A DNA stretch of 64,000 bases from contig CAJNDS010001446.1 in NCBI GenBank assembly GCA_905221605.1, forward strand, positions 1,297,315 through 1,361,314, in the 5' to 3' direction. This DNA comes from Symbiodinium natans. Taxonomy: Eukaryota > Sar > Dinophyceae > Suessiales > Symbiodiniaceae. Below are positions 52,393-61,548 of this stretch, one piece after another. Position 1 is the first letter of the stretch. Every line of letters starts with the position of its first letter. A model generated the notes under the pieces. That model did not search any database. It was not told where the DNA came from and saw only the letters and a list, made by a program, of their open reading frames with translations. The position numbers and the translations under genes were made by a program.

Positions 52393-53025
52393 CTACCCTG
52401 TGCTATGCGTGGTGTGATCTGGTGCACGCCGGTGGCACCGCTGACACACCTCAAATGTGCAAAGATTGGATGACCTTGCAATTGCAGGACAGTCCTTGGT
52501 GCGATGGAGCTTATCCCCCTCAGGAACAGCAAAGTAACGAGTTGGGGCTCCATCTTCTGGCTGCCTGCGTGCGGAAAGTTCGGCCTCGATTGCTTGGGCC
52601 GTTCGGTCACGAAGGCGTTGCAATTTCCTCTGCTTGGCAGTGCCGCGGATGCGGCAAAGAGAGCGGTGTCTCAGGCACCACTTGGCAAGCTCCCACACGG
52701 CAATAAAACCAATGCCGACAAAACCCACAAGCAACATGAACATGAGATCCGTACTTAATTCAACCTGATGTACATCTCCCTCCTCTTCATCAAAGAGCTC
52801 AGGCTGACACTTGGCACTTTGGATCTGCATCATTGCAAGCAATAGGAAAAGCAACTTGATCTGCGGATACTGGATACTGAGGGTGGGTAGGCAGGTCGAC
52901 AGCCACAGCTTCCGCTTGGCGGGGGTCCTCTGGACGGTGCTCGAACAAACCCCAAATGGCTGCGAGCTCGAGAATCCTCGCTGCAGGAAGCGCTTTTGTG
53001 AGGAGGTCTGCAGCCTGCTCCACAC
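52393..53025 (-). CDS. Membrane-spanning C-terminal tail of the retrotransposon
   Basis: Same frame as the main polyprotein, which stops at 53158. The relevant part begins near 52872 with a hydrophobic stretch IKLLFLLLAMMQIQ, then an acidic ELFDEEEGDV segment, a clear membrane helix LMFMLLVGFVGIGFIAVWEL, a basic segment and a Cys/His motif HRTKDC...CTFEVCQRC. RNase H is in another frame and ends at 52799, so a second frame change at about 52870 would make the tail part of the polyprotein. From memory, similar tails end other dinoflagellate copia proteins. Function unknown; an envelope-like or targeting role is only a guess. Confidence 0.6.
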   Translation of the reverse strand: MWSRLQTSSQKRFLQRGFSSSQPFGVCSSTVQRTPAKRKLWLSTCLPTLSIQYPQIKLLFLLLAMMQIQSAKCQPELFDEEEGDVHQVELSTDLMFMLLVGFVGIGFIAVWELAKWCLRHRSLCRIRGTAKQRKLQRLRDRTAQAIEAELSARRQPEDGAPTRYFAVPEGDKLHRTKDCPAIARSSNLCTFEVCQRCHRRAPDHTTHSTG

Positions 53026-53335
53026 CTGGGCAAAAAACAGGGATTATCTCACCTGCCTCATACTGCTCTCGCAAATAGTTGGCGCGCACCTTCAGGTGGC
53101 GGGTTCGCCAAGACCCTTGGCCAATGGCGATAGCAAGCGCAGACTGAGAGTCAACCTTCAAGGTCTTACCCAAGTTAAAGACCCCAAACTCACCCAGCAT
53201 GGCCTCTGCTGACTGCAGTGCAACGACGGCATCAAGTCCTGCGACGAGCTCGGACTCTGCAGTGCTGAGTGTGACAAACGCCTGCCGAGCGGAACGCCAA
53301 CAGACAGGAGAGCCGTAGAGGAAGACAACCCAACC
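52799..53335 (-). CDS. RNase H domain, displaced reading frame
   Basis: Continues the copia RNase H after the break at 53337-53343: GWVVFLYGSPVCWRSARQAF, then LSTAESELVAGLDAV, VDSQSALAIAIGQGSWRTRH and VEQAADLLTKALP. The LSTAESEL, DSQSA and ADLLTK motifs are classic copia RNase H. The frame stops at 52799. Confidence 0.85.
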   Translation of the reverse strand, partial: GWVVFLYGSPVCWRSARQAFVTLSTAESELVAGLDAVVALQSAEAMLGEFGVFNLGKTLKVDSQSALAIAIGQGSWRTRHLKVRANYLREQYEAGEIIPVFCPGVEQAADLLTKALPAARILELAAIWGLFEHRPEDPRQAEAVAVDLPTHPQYPVSADQVAFPIACNDADPKCQVSA

Positions 53336-56300
53336 AGTGTGTGAGCATTGCCATCTGGCGCAAAAGAGGCATCGCTGTACGCAACTAAGCCCGTGTCATC
53401 TGCGTCAGCAGTGAGAGCAAAGGCTTTGGTTTGCTGCACGTACGCAAGTGCCCTTTCAGCGATGCGTGCAGCCCTTTCGGGCGCCTTTGTGCTCAACGTA
53501 GCAAGGACACAAGCGGTGAACGCGAGATCCGGCCTCGTTCGCTGGCTCAGCCACAAGATTTCTCCGGTCAGCCTCTGGGCTGTGCGAACTGACTCCTCGG
53601 TGGGAGACTCATCTGTCAGGAGAGTGTCAAAGGACACCAAGTCCCTTGGGCAAGGGATCTTACCCAGTGCAGTGGGCTTGACGTTGTTGAGGCGTAGCAG
53701 CTCCTCTGCATAGGCCTGCTGTGACAGAACAAACCCTAAACCCTGCACTAGGATCTCAACCCCTAGAAACCTTAACGGCTGGTGCGGCGTGGCAAGTGTG
53801 AGGGGCGTCGTTTTCCAGATCGACTGGATAGCCTTAGCGAGAGCCTCGATGACTGCAGCACATCCAGCAAGTAGGAAGTCATCAACGTAGGTGATTAAAC
53901 CTCCCACGACTTGACCATCACTGGTTTGCACGATGCGCCACCAGTTCGTGTCTAACTTGCCCTTGAGTAGCTGCAGCTCAACCCCATTGGCCATGCATCT
54001 AAGGTTAAGAAGCTGAGAGTCCCTAAAGTCTGACCACAGCTTTGGTGACTCCCTGAGTCCATAGACGGCGTGTGTGAGGATCCAAAGCTCTCCCTCCTGC
54101 GCAAGACCTTGCCGCACAAGGTAGCGCGGCGGCGTTAGGGCAAACACAGGAAACCCGTCACCCTGGGGAATGGGCGTGAGGAGGAACGCTGAGGTTACAT
54201 CCAAGATGCCTAGCATCCAACCCCTCTTAGAGCTAATGACAACCAAACAACGAAGTGACTCTGCTGCAGCACCTGACGCATATATTTCGGTGCCAGTGGA
54301 AGGGGCATGGTTTCCACACGCAACAAGCCTCGCCTTGCGTTTGAACAAGCTTGCCTGGGTTGCGTGCTCCCCGTTCCCGGGCGCGGTGGGTTGCACGTCA
54401 GGAGGCTTAACAGTGAAAACCAGCTTTGCCGGCACAACCCTCACGTCAGTGCGGTGAAGCCAGTTCCCTTTGCGCACCTCGCTGGGCGGCAAACGGTGCA
54501 CAGCTTTTTCTATGACCCCGATCTCTTTCAGGATTGACGGGATCCACACTTCACTGTGCTTTTCCGCCTCTCGCGGGTCGACAGTATGAACTATCTGCAG
54601 TGGCTCAGTTAAGCCACTGAGCAGCTGTTCAATGTCTGGAGTGTACACTGGCTCGGACTTGCAAAGACGCAGGTCCAGGTCGTCAGACCGGAGTGCACAC
54701 TGGCCACTTTGGGGGTCTGGAAGCCACAGCTCCCACTGCACAGGCTGTTCTGGCCAGGACTCCTCCTCGACCTGCGCGTGGGGTTTTGGCTCCAGGGTCT
54801 GCAGAACGCAAGGTGTCTGCTCGTGCTGCGCCGGAGTGTGCTTGAGGTTCCACGAGACCTCTAGCTCTACTGTTCCAGCCTCTACCTTCTGAGTCTCTTT
54901 CCAACCCCCACCCTTCTCTACTTTCTTCGGGCAGTCTTCACCTGCTAGCTCTAAGGGACCCTCCTCAAACATGTCAAACACGTCCAAGCGCCTGACATCT
55001 TGCTGCGTTGTGAGTGGCAAGCGTGCTGAAGCAGGGAGCGGAAAGCCTAAGGACTCGAGGGCTTGGAGCTCAGACTCTGACACCTTCCCTAAGGTGTTAA
55101 CGGTGTAGGCTACGAGCACGACCCTTTCACCTTCAAAAGGGGTAGTAGCATGACGGCGTTTGGGGTCCAAGTAGAAGGGCTTACCTCTTTGCAGGCTGTG
55201 CGTTGTGCCCAACCACTTCTTTCCTGCACCATCAACTCGTTGCTCGACAGAGCCATAGATAACATCTCCTGCTCGCAGTTCTACCCACAAGTCTCCGCCT
55301 TCAGGAGGGAGCTTGAGTGGAAAGACTACGTTGACAGACCCTTCTACATTGTTGTGGTCTGCATGCAAGGACATGGGGTTCGTATTGGAAAGCCAAAGAC
55401 TCGTGAATTCGGCCTCTGGACTTGCGGACAGGAGCGTCGCGGCCATCAGCTCTGTGAGCCAGGGGTAAGAGTTTGTTGCACTCGTGGTGCCTACTACACC
55501 ACCGTGTCGGTAAAGGCCAGCCTTAAGAGACTGCAGACGGCTGAACTGGACCAAGACCCACATGGCCTCTTCAAGGTCCCAGTCTTCAAGCAGTAACTCC
55601 TTTGCGAAACCCTCAAGGTCCACAACACTAAACCGACTAGCCCTAAACTCCTCCTCAACGGCTTCACATTGCTCAGGCAGACACTCACCGTCAGGCAGTG
55701 GGAACAGCAAAGACTTGCGAACTGCAGGGCTTGACTTCCCACGGAGTCGAGTGCGACTTGCAGGCACGGGCACGCACTCACCTTCCGGCGGTGGAAGAGG
55801 AGGCGGCGGCAGAGGTGGCTCGCCAAGCGCTGGCTCGGACTTCCCACGCACACGCCTTGCCGGCTCGAGCGGCGCAGGCTCCCTCACATCGCCCTCAAAC
55901 ACGCGGTCTGGCATCTCTGGTGAATGGAGGCGTGAGCGCACATGGAGTGTTTGGAGGAAGCCGTTGCCCACTCTGTCGTTGCGTAGGACGATGTGGCCAT
56001 CATTCACAGAAGGCGACAACCCCATGTACTTACCATCTACCCACCTATCCCCTAAGTCACCCCTAGAAGGTCCGTAAAACTTAAGTTTCACAGAGCACGG
56101 TGCCCCAAACGGAGCTGCAAGCTTGGACTTGAGGCCAAGCTGTTGCGCACGTTGCTGCGATGCCGCAGTGGCCATTGCACATGCCCACAGCTCTGTTCCA
56201 ACTTCGGCCTGGGCGAGGAGCGTGCGCGCCCTAGCCTTTAACCAGCGGATGGTGTTCTCAGCTGCTCCGTTTTGCTGCGGCGTATCTCCTTCAGCTGTGG

Positions 56301-59300
56301 TGGTACGCACCCCGTGCTCGTGAAACCAAGCTCGGGTCCTTTTGTTAAAGAACTCCCGACTTCTATCTGAGTGAAAGCGCAGCACAGGAAGGTTCAATGA
56401 GCGAAGTTCTAGGAACACTTGTTGCAGCGCCTCTAGCACTGCCTCGCTCTTGTTCGTGTGCAGCGGAACAACAAACACCAACCTAGCTAGGCCTGGCGGA
56501 GCTTCAAACTCACACTTGGCCCTTTCCCAAGGGTGTTCTTCCTTGGGTTTGCTTGGTTTGGCCTTGGCCTTTGCGGCTGCTACGCGTAACGCGCCTGCTT
56601 CTTTACACGCGTCGTTTTCAGACTCACTTGTAGGACAATATCCTAAACAATCCTCGGGCAGCACATCCTTCCCGTCAGGGCGGTGCTCTGGCTCCGGTGG
56701 GCCTTCCACAACAACGTCGGCTAACTCGTCCTCCCCGCCAGGGTGGAGTAAAGGATCATCGAACCCATCAACCTGCGTTGGGTTGGGTTCGTCCTTTGTC
56801 CCTTGGAGTTTAGGAAAACGATAGGACGCTGCTAAAAAGTACCGGAACACGGGCGGGTGTTTGCTCCGACCCTCGGGGTCTTTTGCAGGGACTCTGATGG
56901 GACCAGCCACGTCGGCAGACAGGCAATACACGTCGGGATGTGTGACTCCTTGATGCCTACGGCCGGTGCCGGCGCCACGTACGCAAATTCCACAATCCCT
57001 ACGGTATGGAACGTGGTTATTTTCTACATGTCGTTGCCAGTCCTCGGGCGTCATGCGGCATAGCTGGTAGCGGGGCCAACATTGCAACGCATGAACAACA
57101 GCTTGCACAAACTGCGGCGCCCACGCGGCTAAGTCCTTTGAGTCGCCTTTCCATGCCAGCGTAGGACACTCCTTCCGGAGGCCGTGCAAGCCCCTCAGGT
57201 CAGGAAGGTTAGTGCCTATGGTGGTTGGCTTTGTGGTTGCGTGTCCTAGAGCACCTTGGTCAAAATCGACTTCGAAAAGACCTGCCTCTAATGCATATGC
57301 ACGCCACAAGTTTGTGTGCCAAAACGAGGGAACCTCACCAACCAACGAATGGCCAGCAGGAAGATAGCGATCAACAGGCTGAGGTTGCTCAAGTAAGAAT
57401 GCCACCTGCGACGAATGTTGCACGGACTGACGATGGACACGCCTTCCGGCCGTCGCTGTTGCATGCAAGAACAACATCCGAGCAAACAGCCCCGTGTCAT
57501 TGTTCACCAACGCACGCTCACTAGCACTGAGATCGCTCAACCCATACGGCTCACTAGGGGACCTCACTGGCCTTGGGCCTCCAGGTTTATGCCGGAGAAC
57601 AGACATAGTGCGACAAGGAGGGCCACCAATCACTGCTGCAACGCGCCCATCCCCCGCCGCTTTAAGCAGGAGTGCCCAAAGTGAAAGACGGTTCAAATCA
57701 TGCGCTGCGCACTGAGTCACATCAAGCTCCAACACAACTGTGCCATCACGCTCAAGCCGTGCAAAGGTCTTATGAGGGCGCGGGCCTGCAAACAAGTGGA
57801 CAATCCAACGCCTTGACTGCTGTAGCGCCTTCCTCCTCCTCCTGTTGAGGTTGGGCAAAGCACTGCGCAACATGTCCCACAATGACTCGTCGCCCGCGTC
57901 ACCTGAAGGGACCAAACCTCGCAACGCACAACGGGGAACATCAGTGAAGAACGGTGCATTTGCAACAGCGGCGTCACCTGAGCAGGAAACGCCATCACGG
58001 GCGTAGTCCATCAAGTGCTCCCACCAGCTCTTCTCAAGTGCAATCCTGGCCTGACGAATCCTGTCCCTGCCTTCCTCGGTGTGGCGCTTGAGCTGCTCAA
58101 TTTCCGCCAGTTTCCTCTCCTCTAAGCGCGAAATCAACTCCAACGCCTTGGACTGCACAAGTTCCGGGCAACCATTGCGGACACGAAGCTTCAACTTCCG
58201 CCCGTCAGGGTGAAGGAGTTTGCAGTTGCCGGCGGACCACATAAGGGTGTAACCAAGTTGCTCCACAATTGCGTCCATGGGCACAATGGTTTGCGCGGAG
58301 CCATCCCTCCCGGGAGGCAAAAGCAGAGTGCCACTAGCAGTGAGTCTCATAGACGTGGTGTTCTCCCCCGCCAAACTCACCACCACTTGCGTAGCCTGCT
58401 CCCACTCCTCCTGGGATGACGCTGCCCTCATAGCGTGCGTGGCACCCGAGTCCACTAAGGCTAACAACTCCCCACCATCCCCAACCTCTAAAGATTGCAC
58501 GTGCAGCACGGACGTTTCGGGGGAGCTCCGAGCTGGCTTTTCCTCACCCAAACCAAGGACTGCAAGGCGCTTGAGGGATGCATTTGGATGGGTTTGGGAC
58601 GTACTGTTTGACGGTTGCGCTTCACTCGTGCCCGGGCTCACCTCAACCTGCCTCAAAGCCTTCACTGCCTCTTGCATAAAGGACTCTAGCGTAACAGGTT
58701 GACCATTCATGGTGATGGGCGTGGCCTGCACTGGCACCTGTGATGAGGCTGAAGCTGAAGACGATGCATCCTGTCCTCCCACTCCTCCTGGGCCCGATGC
58801 CTGGGGGGTGGTTTTGCGCATCGTGGGCTTCTCATGCGTTTTGGTCTCAGGTTTTGAACCCTTACCTAATGGGCAGTCCTTTGCACGGTGTTCCTCAGAA
58901 CCACACACCAGGCATTTCTTGAAACGCTCGGCTTTCGAGAGCTCGGTCATGGAATGAGGGAACTTGCATTTGGGACCATTCCTGCAACCCTTTGGCGAGA
59001 GAAAGAACTTACACGGCTTACCACCTGCTCCTCCAGCACCCTTCCCCAGAGGTTGGTTTCCACCACCTGATGCTTCGGCTGCAGCATTTAATGCCTGGAC
59101 CTTAGGATCTACCTTCTTAGGGTCTACCCCACCGGCCATAGTTTCAAACTCAGCCAACAAATGCTTGTGGTAGTCTAAAACCTCATCTCCCGACGGGTGA
59201 AGGTCAATGTGCAGTGCGCTGCGTACAACCTGAGTGCGAAACTGCACGTCTGGATTCCTGGCAATGTGCTGCGATGTCACAGTGGTCAACCCACGGGCCA

Positions 59301-61548
59301 AGATGGAGGGATCAGGAGCAACCATGCCACATTCCAAACAACGGCGATGCCAACGACCCCAAGACCTCAGCAAACTCACTCCAGCAACCACGTCCTTAAA
59401 CGGTGGTGGATCATGCAGGTTCCTGAGTATCAGGTCGCGCTCGTTGGTCCCACCTGGCTGGTAAATCGTATGTAGGCGAAACATGATGTGTGCTGCATTT
59501 TGCGTGGCTCTGCGTGCTACAATGTCGGCCTTCACGGACGCGTCCAACGAATCCAACAACATGGCACATGCTCTGGCATTCACACGCGACCACTTGCCCT
59601 CAACAATCTCCGTCCTGTCATCCGGGGCCACTCTCAACCGCTCCACGGGGGACGAAACGCTCCAACGGGCAAAGGCGTCACGCGCTAACTGCAACACGCT
59701 TGTCCACCAAAGCTGCGATGAATCCGACACATCACTCATCAATCCACCAACCAACTCAAGCCAATCCTGAAACTCCAACGACCCACCTGACGGGTTGGGG
59801 GCAACAAGTTTGGGCAGTGTTGTGATGCCTGGTTTCACTGCTTCACGGGCATCGTCACCTTTGACCTTGAGCTGATGAGCTTGCAAGCTTTGCAGCTGCT
59901 GCGCCCCTAAAACCAGTGCATCCACTACGGAACTTGGCACCTCACGCGTGGCGGGCTGCTCATGTGGAGCTGCGGCGCTGGCAAAACCGCCTGAAACCTG
60001 AGGAGTTGCTGGAATCTGCCACAAACCCAGGTTCTCGGGCCGAGAATGTGGACTTGTGCCGGAATTGGCCCCTTCAGCCCTCATCTGCCCCAGACCTGGG
60101 GTTTCGGGCTGGAAAGTGGGGTCTGGGCCAGAAGAGGCCCTGTGAGTACCTGGCACCTGTGCATCCTGAACAGTACCTGGCACCTGTGCAACCTGGGCAG
60201 ATTGAGCCATGGGCTCACGCACATGCCCAGCCCTTCCGGGTGGGGTTGCATTGCTGGGCAACCTTTGCGAACCCTGCAAACCCGACCACAAATTAGACCA
60301 AAACCCTGATGCAGATGCAGGCGCCCTCAATGCATCCATCACCTGAAAGGTGGCATCCTGCACCTGATGGGCAAGAGATGGTGCTGGCAGAGGGGCCTCA
60401 ACAGGCGCATGAGCGGCATTAGGGATTAGAGGTGGGCCACTTGGGGTCTGTGCTTGCGTTGACACTACTTCCCGCATGGACCTCTCTCTCTGCTCACTCC
60501 TCTCAAGTAGCTGCCTCAACCTCTGATTCTCCATCTCCTGCGCCTGGACTCTAGCCTCAAAACCTGCAAGCTGCCTGGCCACCTCTGCTTGAATTGCTTC
60601 CTGTGGCAAGGACGACGACTCTGTACGACTTGAGGGGCGTTCAGGCGCTACAACTCGCGGATAGATTAGTGGGGCCCGCTGCTCAATAGCCTGCATGCGT
60701 TGCAACATCTCTGCGTTAAGTAGCGGGGCTTCCCTTCCGGGGCCCGGGGCGAAAGTGGTTGGAGTCCCATGCGATCCCGGCAACGGCGGCGACCCACTTG
60801 ACCCCACACTCCCATCCTCCAAAGCCCTTACCCTGGACACGGCACCAGGGCTTGCTTGCGCGAAAACGGTGCGTGGCGGCGACTGAGTTTGTGTTTGCAC
60901 CTCAGTCCTAGCAACGCGGAAAAACTCTGAAACCCGCGACAGCACCACACCAGAAATACCCTCTACCATTTCTGCTATGGCGGGCAAACCTTGCTGCGAG
61001 CGTGGTGTCACGAATCCCTCAACTCCGGGGGCCTCACCAGTTAACCCTATACCCCCCGAACCACTGTCCCCACCTTGGTCTGTAACCTGACGGTATTCAC
61101 GCAAGATGTCTGGACTGTGCTCGGTGTTGGCCTCTGGTCCTGGACTTCCGCCCGGTGGCTGCAATGCTCGCGGCATGCTTCGGGGCACACCTTGCAACGT
61201 ACCACCCCCAGTGGTGGTCGACGAGTGCTGCACGCCTTCTAATGGGTCTATGCTCGCTCCCGCCCTTCCCGCTGCCATATCTTCCCCAAAACCCAAACCA
61301 CCCTCAATGCCGGCGGTGGGCGCCTCAGGTGTTGAGGAATGCATCTGTGCACGTTGTGACATACCATCCCTCCCGGGAGGTGGGGATGGATGCATTGGCA
61401 CGGTGCCGTAGCCCTGCGTTGGGCTCATAACCTGCTGGTGTGAACCAGCAGGCTGAGCAGGAGGCACTAGTGGAGTAGCAAGTTCCCCAGTCCCATCCCT
61501 GACAGCCATGGCGCACACGAACGCGGAGCTTCTTTTGACACACAGCAA
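53158..61548 (-). CDS. gag-pol: Copia-type Gag-Pol polyprotein with methyltransferase-like and oxygenase-like domains
   Basis: 2796 codons. Approximate residues: 1-840 Gag, Q/P-rich with a coiled coil near 330-370; CCCH finger C846-x8-C-x5-C-x3-H865; CCHC knuckle C879-x2-C-x4-H-x4-C892; aspartic protease DSGAT at D1033; C5-methyltransferase-like region about 1245-1480 with LFAG 1252, GGPPC 1308-1312 and LLEQP 1385-1389; integrase zinc site H1507, H1512, C1519, C1522 and catalytic D1546, D1728, E1764 (DD35E); oxygenase-like region about 1990-2165 with H2062, D2064, H2133, R2142; reverse transcriptase about 2345-2600 with D2450 and YVDD 2554-2557; start of RNase H near 2725. The first ~38 residues are encoded in the LTR. 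A frameshift at residue ~2737 gives a short unrelated end. Confidence 0.95.
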   Translation of the reverse strand: MLCVKRSSAFVCAMAVRDGTGELATPLVPPAQPAGSHQQVMSPTQGYGTVPMHPSPPPGRDGMSQRAQMHSSTPEAPTAGIEGGLGFGEDMAAGRAGASIDPLEGVQHSSTTTGGGTLQGVPRSMPRALQPPGGSPGPEANTEHSPDILREYRQVTDQGGDSGSGGIGLTGEAPGVEGFVTPRSQQGLPAIAEMVEGISGVVLSRVSEFFRVARTEVQTQTQSPPRTVFAQASPGAVSRVRALEDGSVGSSGSPPLPGSHGTPTTFAPGPGREAPLLNAEMLQRMQAIEQRAPLIYPRVVAPERPSSRTESSSLPQEAIQAEVARQLAGFEARVQAQEMENQRLRQLLERSEQRERSMREVVSTQAQTPSGPPLIPNAAHAPVEAPLPAPSLAHQVQDATFQVMDALRAPASASGFWSNLWSGLQGSQRLPSNATPPGRAGHVREPMAQSAQVAQVPGTVQDAQVPGTHRASSGPDPTFQPETPGLGQMRAEGANSGTSPHSRPENLGLWQIPATPQVSGGFASAAAPHEQPATREVPSSVVDALVLGAQQLQSLQAHQLKVKGDDAREAVKPGITTLPKLVAPNPSGGSLEFQDWLELVGGLMSDVSDSSQLWWTSVLQLARDAFARWSVSSPVERLRVAPDDRTEIVEGKWSRVNARACAMLLDSLDASVKADIVARRATQNAAHIMFRLHTIYQPGGTNERDLILRNLHDPPPFKDVVAGVSLLRSWGRWHRRCLECGMVAPDPSILARGLTTVTSQHIARNPDVQFRTQVVRSALHIDLHPSGDEVLDYHKHLLAEFETMAGGVDPKKVDPKVQALNAAAEASGGGNQPLGKGAGGAGGKPCKFFLSPKGCRNGPKCKFPHSMTELSKAERFKKCLVCGSEEHRAKDCPLGKGSKPETKTHEKPTMRKTTPQASGPGGVGGQDASSSASASSQVPVQATPITMNGQPVTLESFMQEAVKALRQVEVSPGTSEAQPSNSTSQTHPNASLKRLAVLGLGEEKPARSSPETSVLHVQSLEVGDGGELLALVDSGATHAMRAASSQEEWEQATQVVVSLAGENTTSMRLTASGTLLLPPGRDGSAQTIVPMDAIVEQLGYTLMWSAGNCKLLHPDGRKLKLRVRNGCPELVQSKALELISRLEERKLAEIEQLKRHTEEGRDRIRQARIALEKSWWEHLMDYARDGVSCSGDAAVANAPFFTDVPRCALRGLVPSGDAGDESLWDMLRSALPNLNRRRRKALQQSRRWIVHLFAGPRPHKTFARLERDGTVVLELDVTQCAAHDLNRLSLWALLLKAAGDGRVAAVIGGPPCRTMSVLRHKPGGPRPVRSPSEPYGLSDLSASERALVNNDTGLFARMLFLHATATAGRRVHRQSVQHSSQVAFLLEQPQPVDRYLPAGHSLVGEVPSFWHTNLWRAYALEAGLFEVDFDQGALGHATTKPTTIGTNLPDLRGLHGLRKECPTLAWKGDSKDLAAWAPQFVQAVVHALQCWPRYQLCRMTPEDWQRHVENNHVPYRRDCGICVRGAGTGRRHQGVTHPDVYCLSADVAGPIRVPAKDPEGRSKHPPVFRYFLAASYRFPKLQGTKDEPNPTQVDGFDDPLLHPGGEDELADVVVEGPPEPEHRPDGKDVLPEDCLGYCPTSESENDACKEAGALRVAAAKAKAKPSKPKEEHPWERAKCEFEAPPGLARLVFVVPLHTNKSEAVLEALQQVFLELRSLNLPVLRFHSDRSREFFNKRTRAWFHEHGVRTTTAEGDTPQQNGAAENTIRWLKARARTLLAQAEVGTELWACAMATAASQQRAQQLGLKSKLAAPFGAPCSVKLKFYGPSRGDLGDRWVDGKYMGLSPSVNDGHIVLRNDRVGNGFLQTLHVRSRLHSPEMPDRVFEGDVREPAPLEPARRVRGKSEPALGEPPLPPPPLPPPEGECVPVPASRTRLRGKSSPAVRKSLLFPLPDGECLPEQCEAVEEEFRASRFSVVDLEGFAKELLLEDWDLEEAMWVLVQFSRLQSLKAGLYRHGGVVGTTSATNSYPWLTELMAATLLSASPEAEFTSLWLSNTNPMSLHADHNNVEGSVNVVFPLKLPPEGGDLWVELRAGDVIYGSVEQRVDGAGKKWLGTTHSLQRGKPFYLDPKRRHATTPFEGERVVLVAYTVNTLGKVSESELQALESLGFPLPASARLPLTTQQDVRRLDVFDMFEEGPLELAGEDCPKKVEKGGGWKETQKVEAGTVELEVSWNLKHTPAQHEQTPCVLQTLEPKPHAQVEEESWPEQPVQWELWLPDPQSGQCALRSDDLDLRLCKSEPVYTPDIEQLLSGLTEPLQIVHTVDPREAEKHSEVWIPSILKEIGVIEKAVHRLPPSEVRKGNWLHRTDVRVVPAKLVFTVKPPDVQPTAPGNGEHATQASLFKRKARLVACGNHAPSTGTEIYASGAAAESLRCLVVISSKRGWMLGILDVTSAFLLTPIPQGDGFPVFALTPPRYLVRQGLAQEGELWILTHAVYGLRESPKLWSDFRDSQLLNLRCMANGVELQLLKGKLDTNWWRIVQTSDGQVVGGLITYVDDFLLAGCAAVIEALAKAIQSIWKTTPLTLATPHQPLRFLGVEILVQGLGFVLSQQAYAEELLRLNNVKPTALGKIPCPRDLVSFDTLLTDESPTEESVRTAQRLTGEILWLSQRTRPDLAFTACVLATLSTKAPERAARIAERALAYVQQTKAFALTADADDTGLVAYSDASFAPDGNAHTLVGLSSSTALLSVGVPLGRRLSHSALQSPSSSQDLMPSLHCSQQRPCWVSLGSLTWVRP
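53337..53343 (-). other. Frameshift site in RNase H
   Basis: On the element strand a CACACAC run joins SDASFAPDGNAH to the out-of-frame GWVVFLYG. Loss of one CA would restore RNase H. This is what slippage in a dinucleotide run, or a sequencing error, would look like; programmed frameshifting here would be unusual. Confidence 0.75.
61416..61432 (-). other. Primer binding site, tRNA-Met anticodon-arm type
   Basis: Immediately inside the 5' LTR the + strand reads GCGTTGGGCTCATAACC. This contains CTCATAA, the Met anticodon loop, with TTGGG and CC as stem bases. The primer would be an internally cleaved half of a methionine tRNA, as in Drosophila copia, rather than the tRNA 3' end. The dinoflagellate tRNA sequence was not available to compare. 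Confidence 0.65.

Noticed and set aside
55150-55853. Forward-strand ORFs inside the retrotransposon
   Set aside because: Shadows of the polyprotein on the opposite strand.
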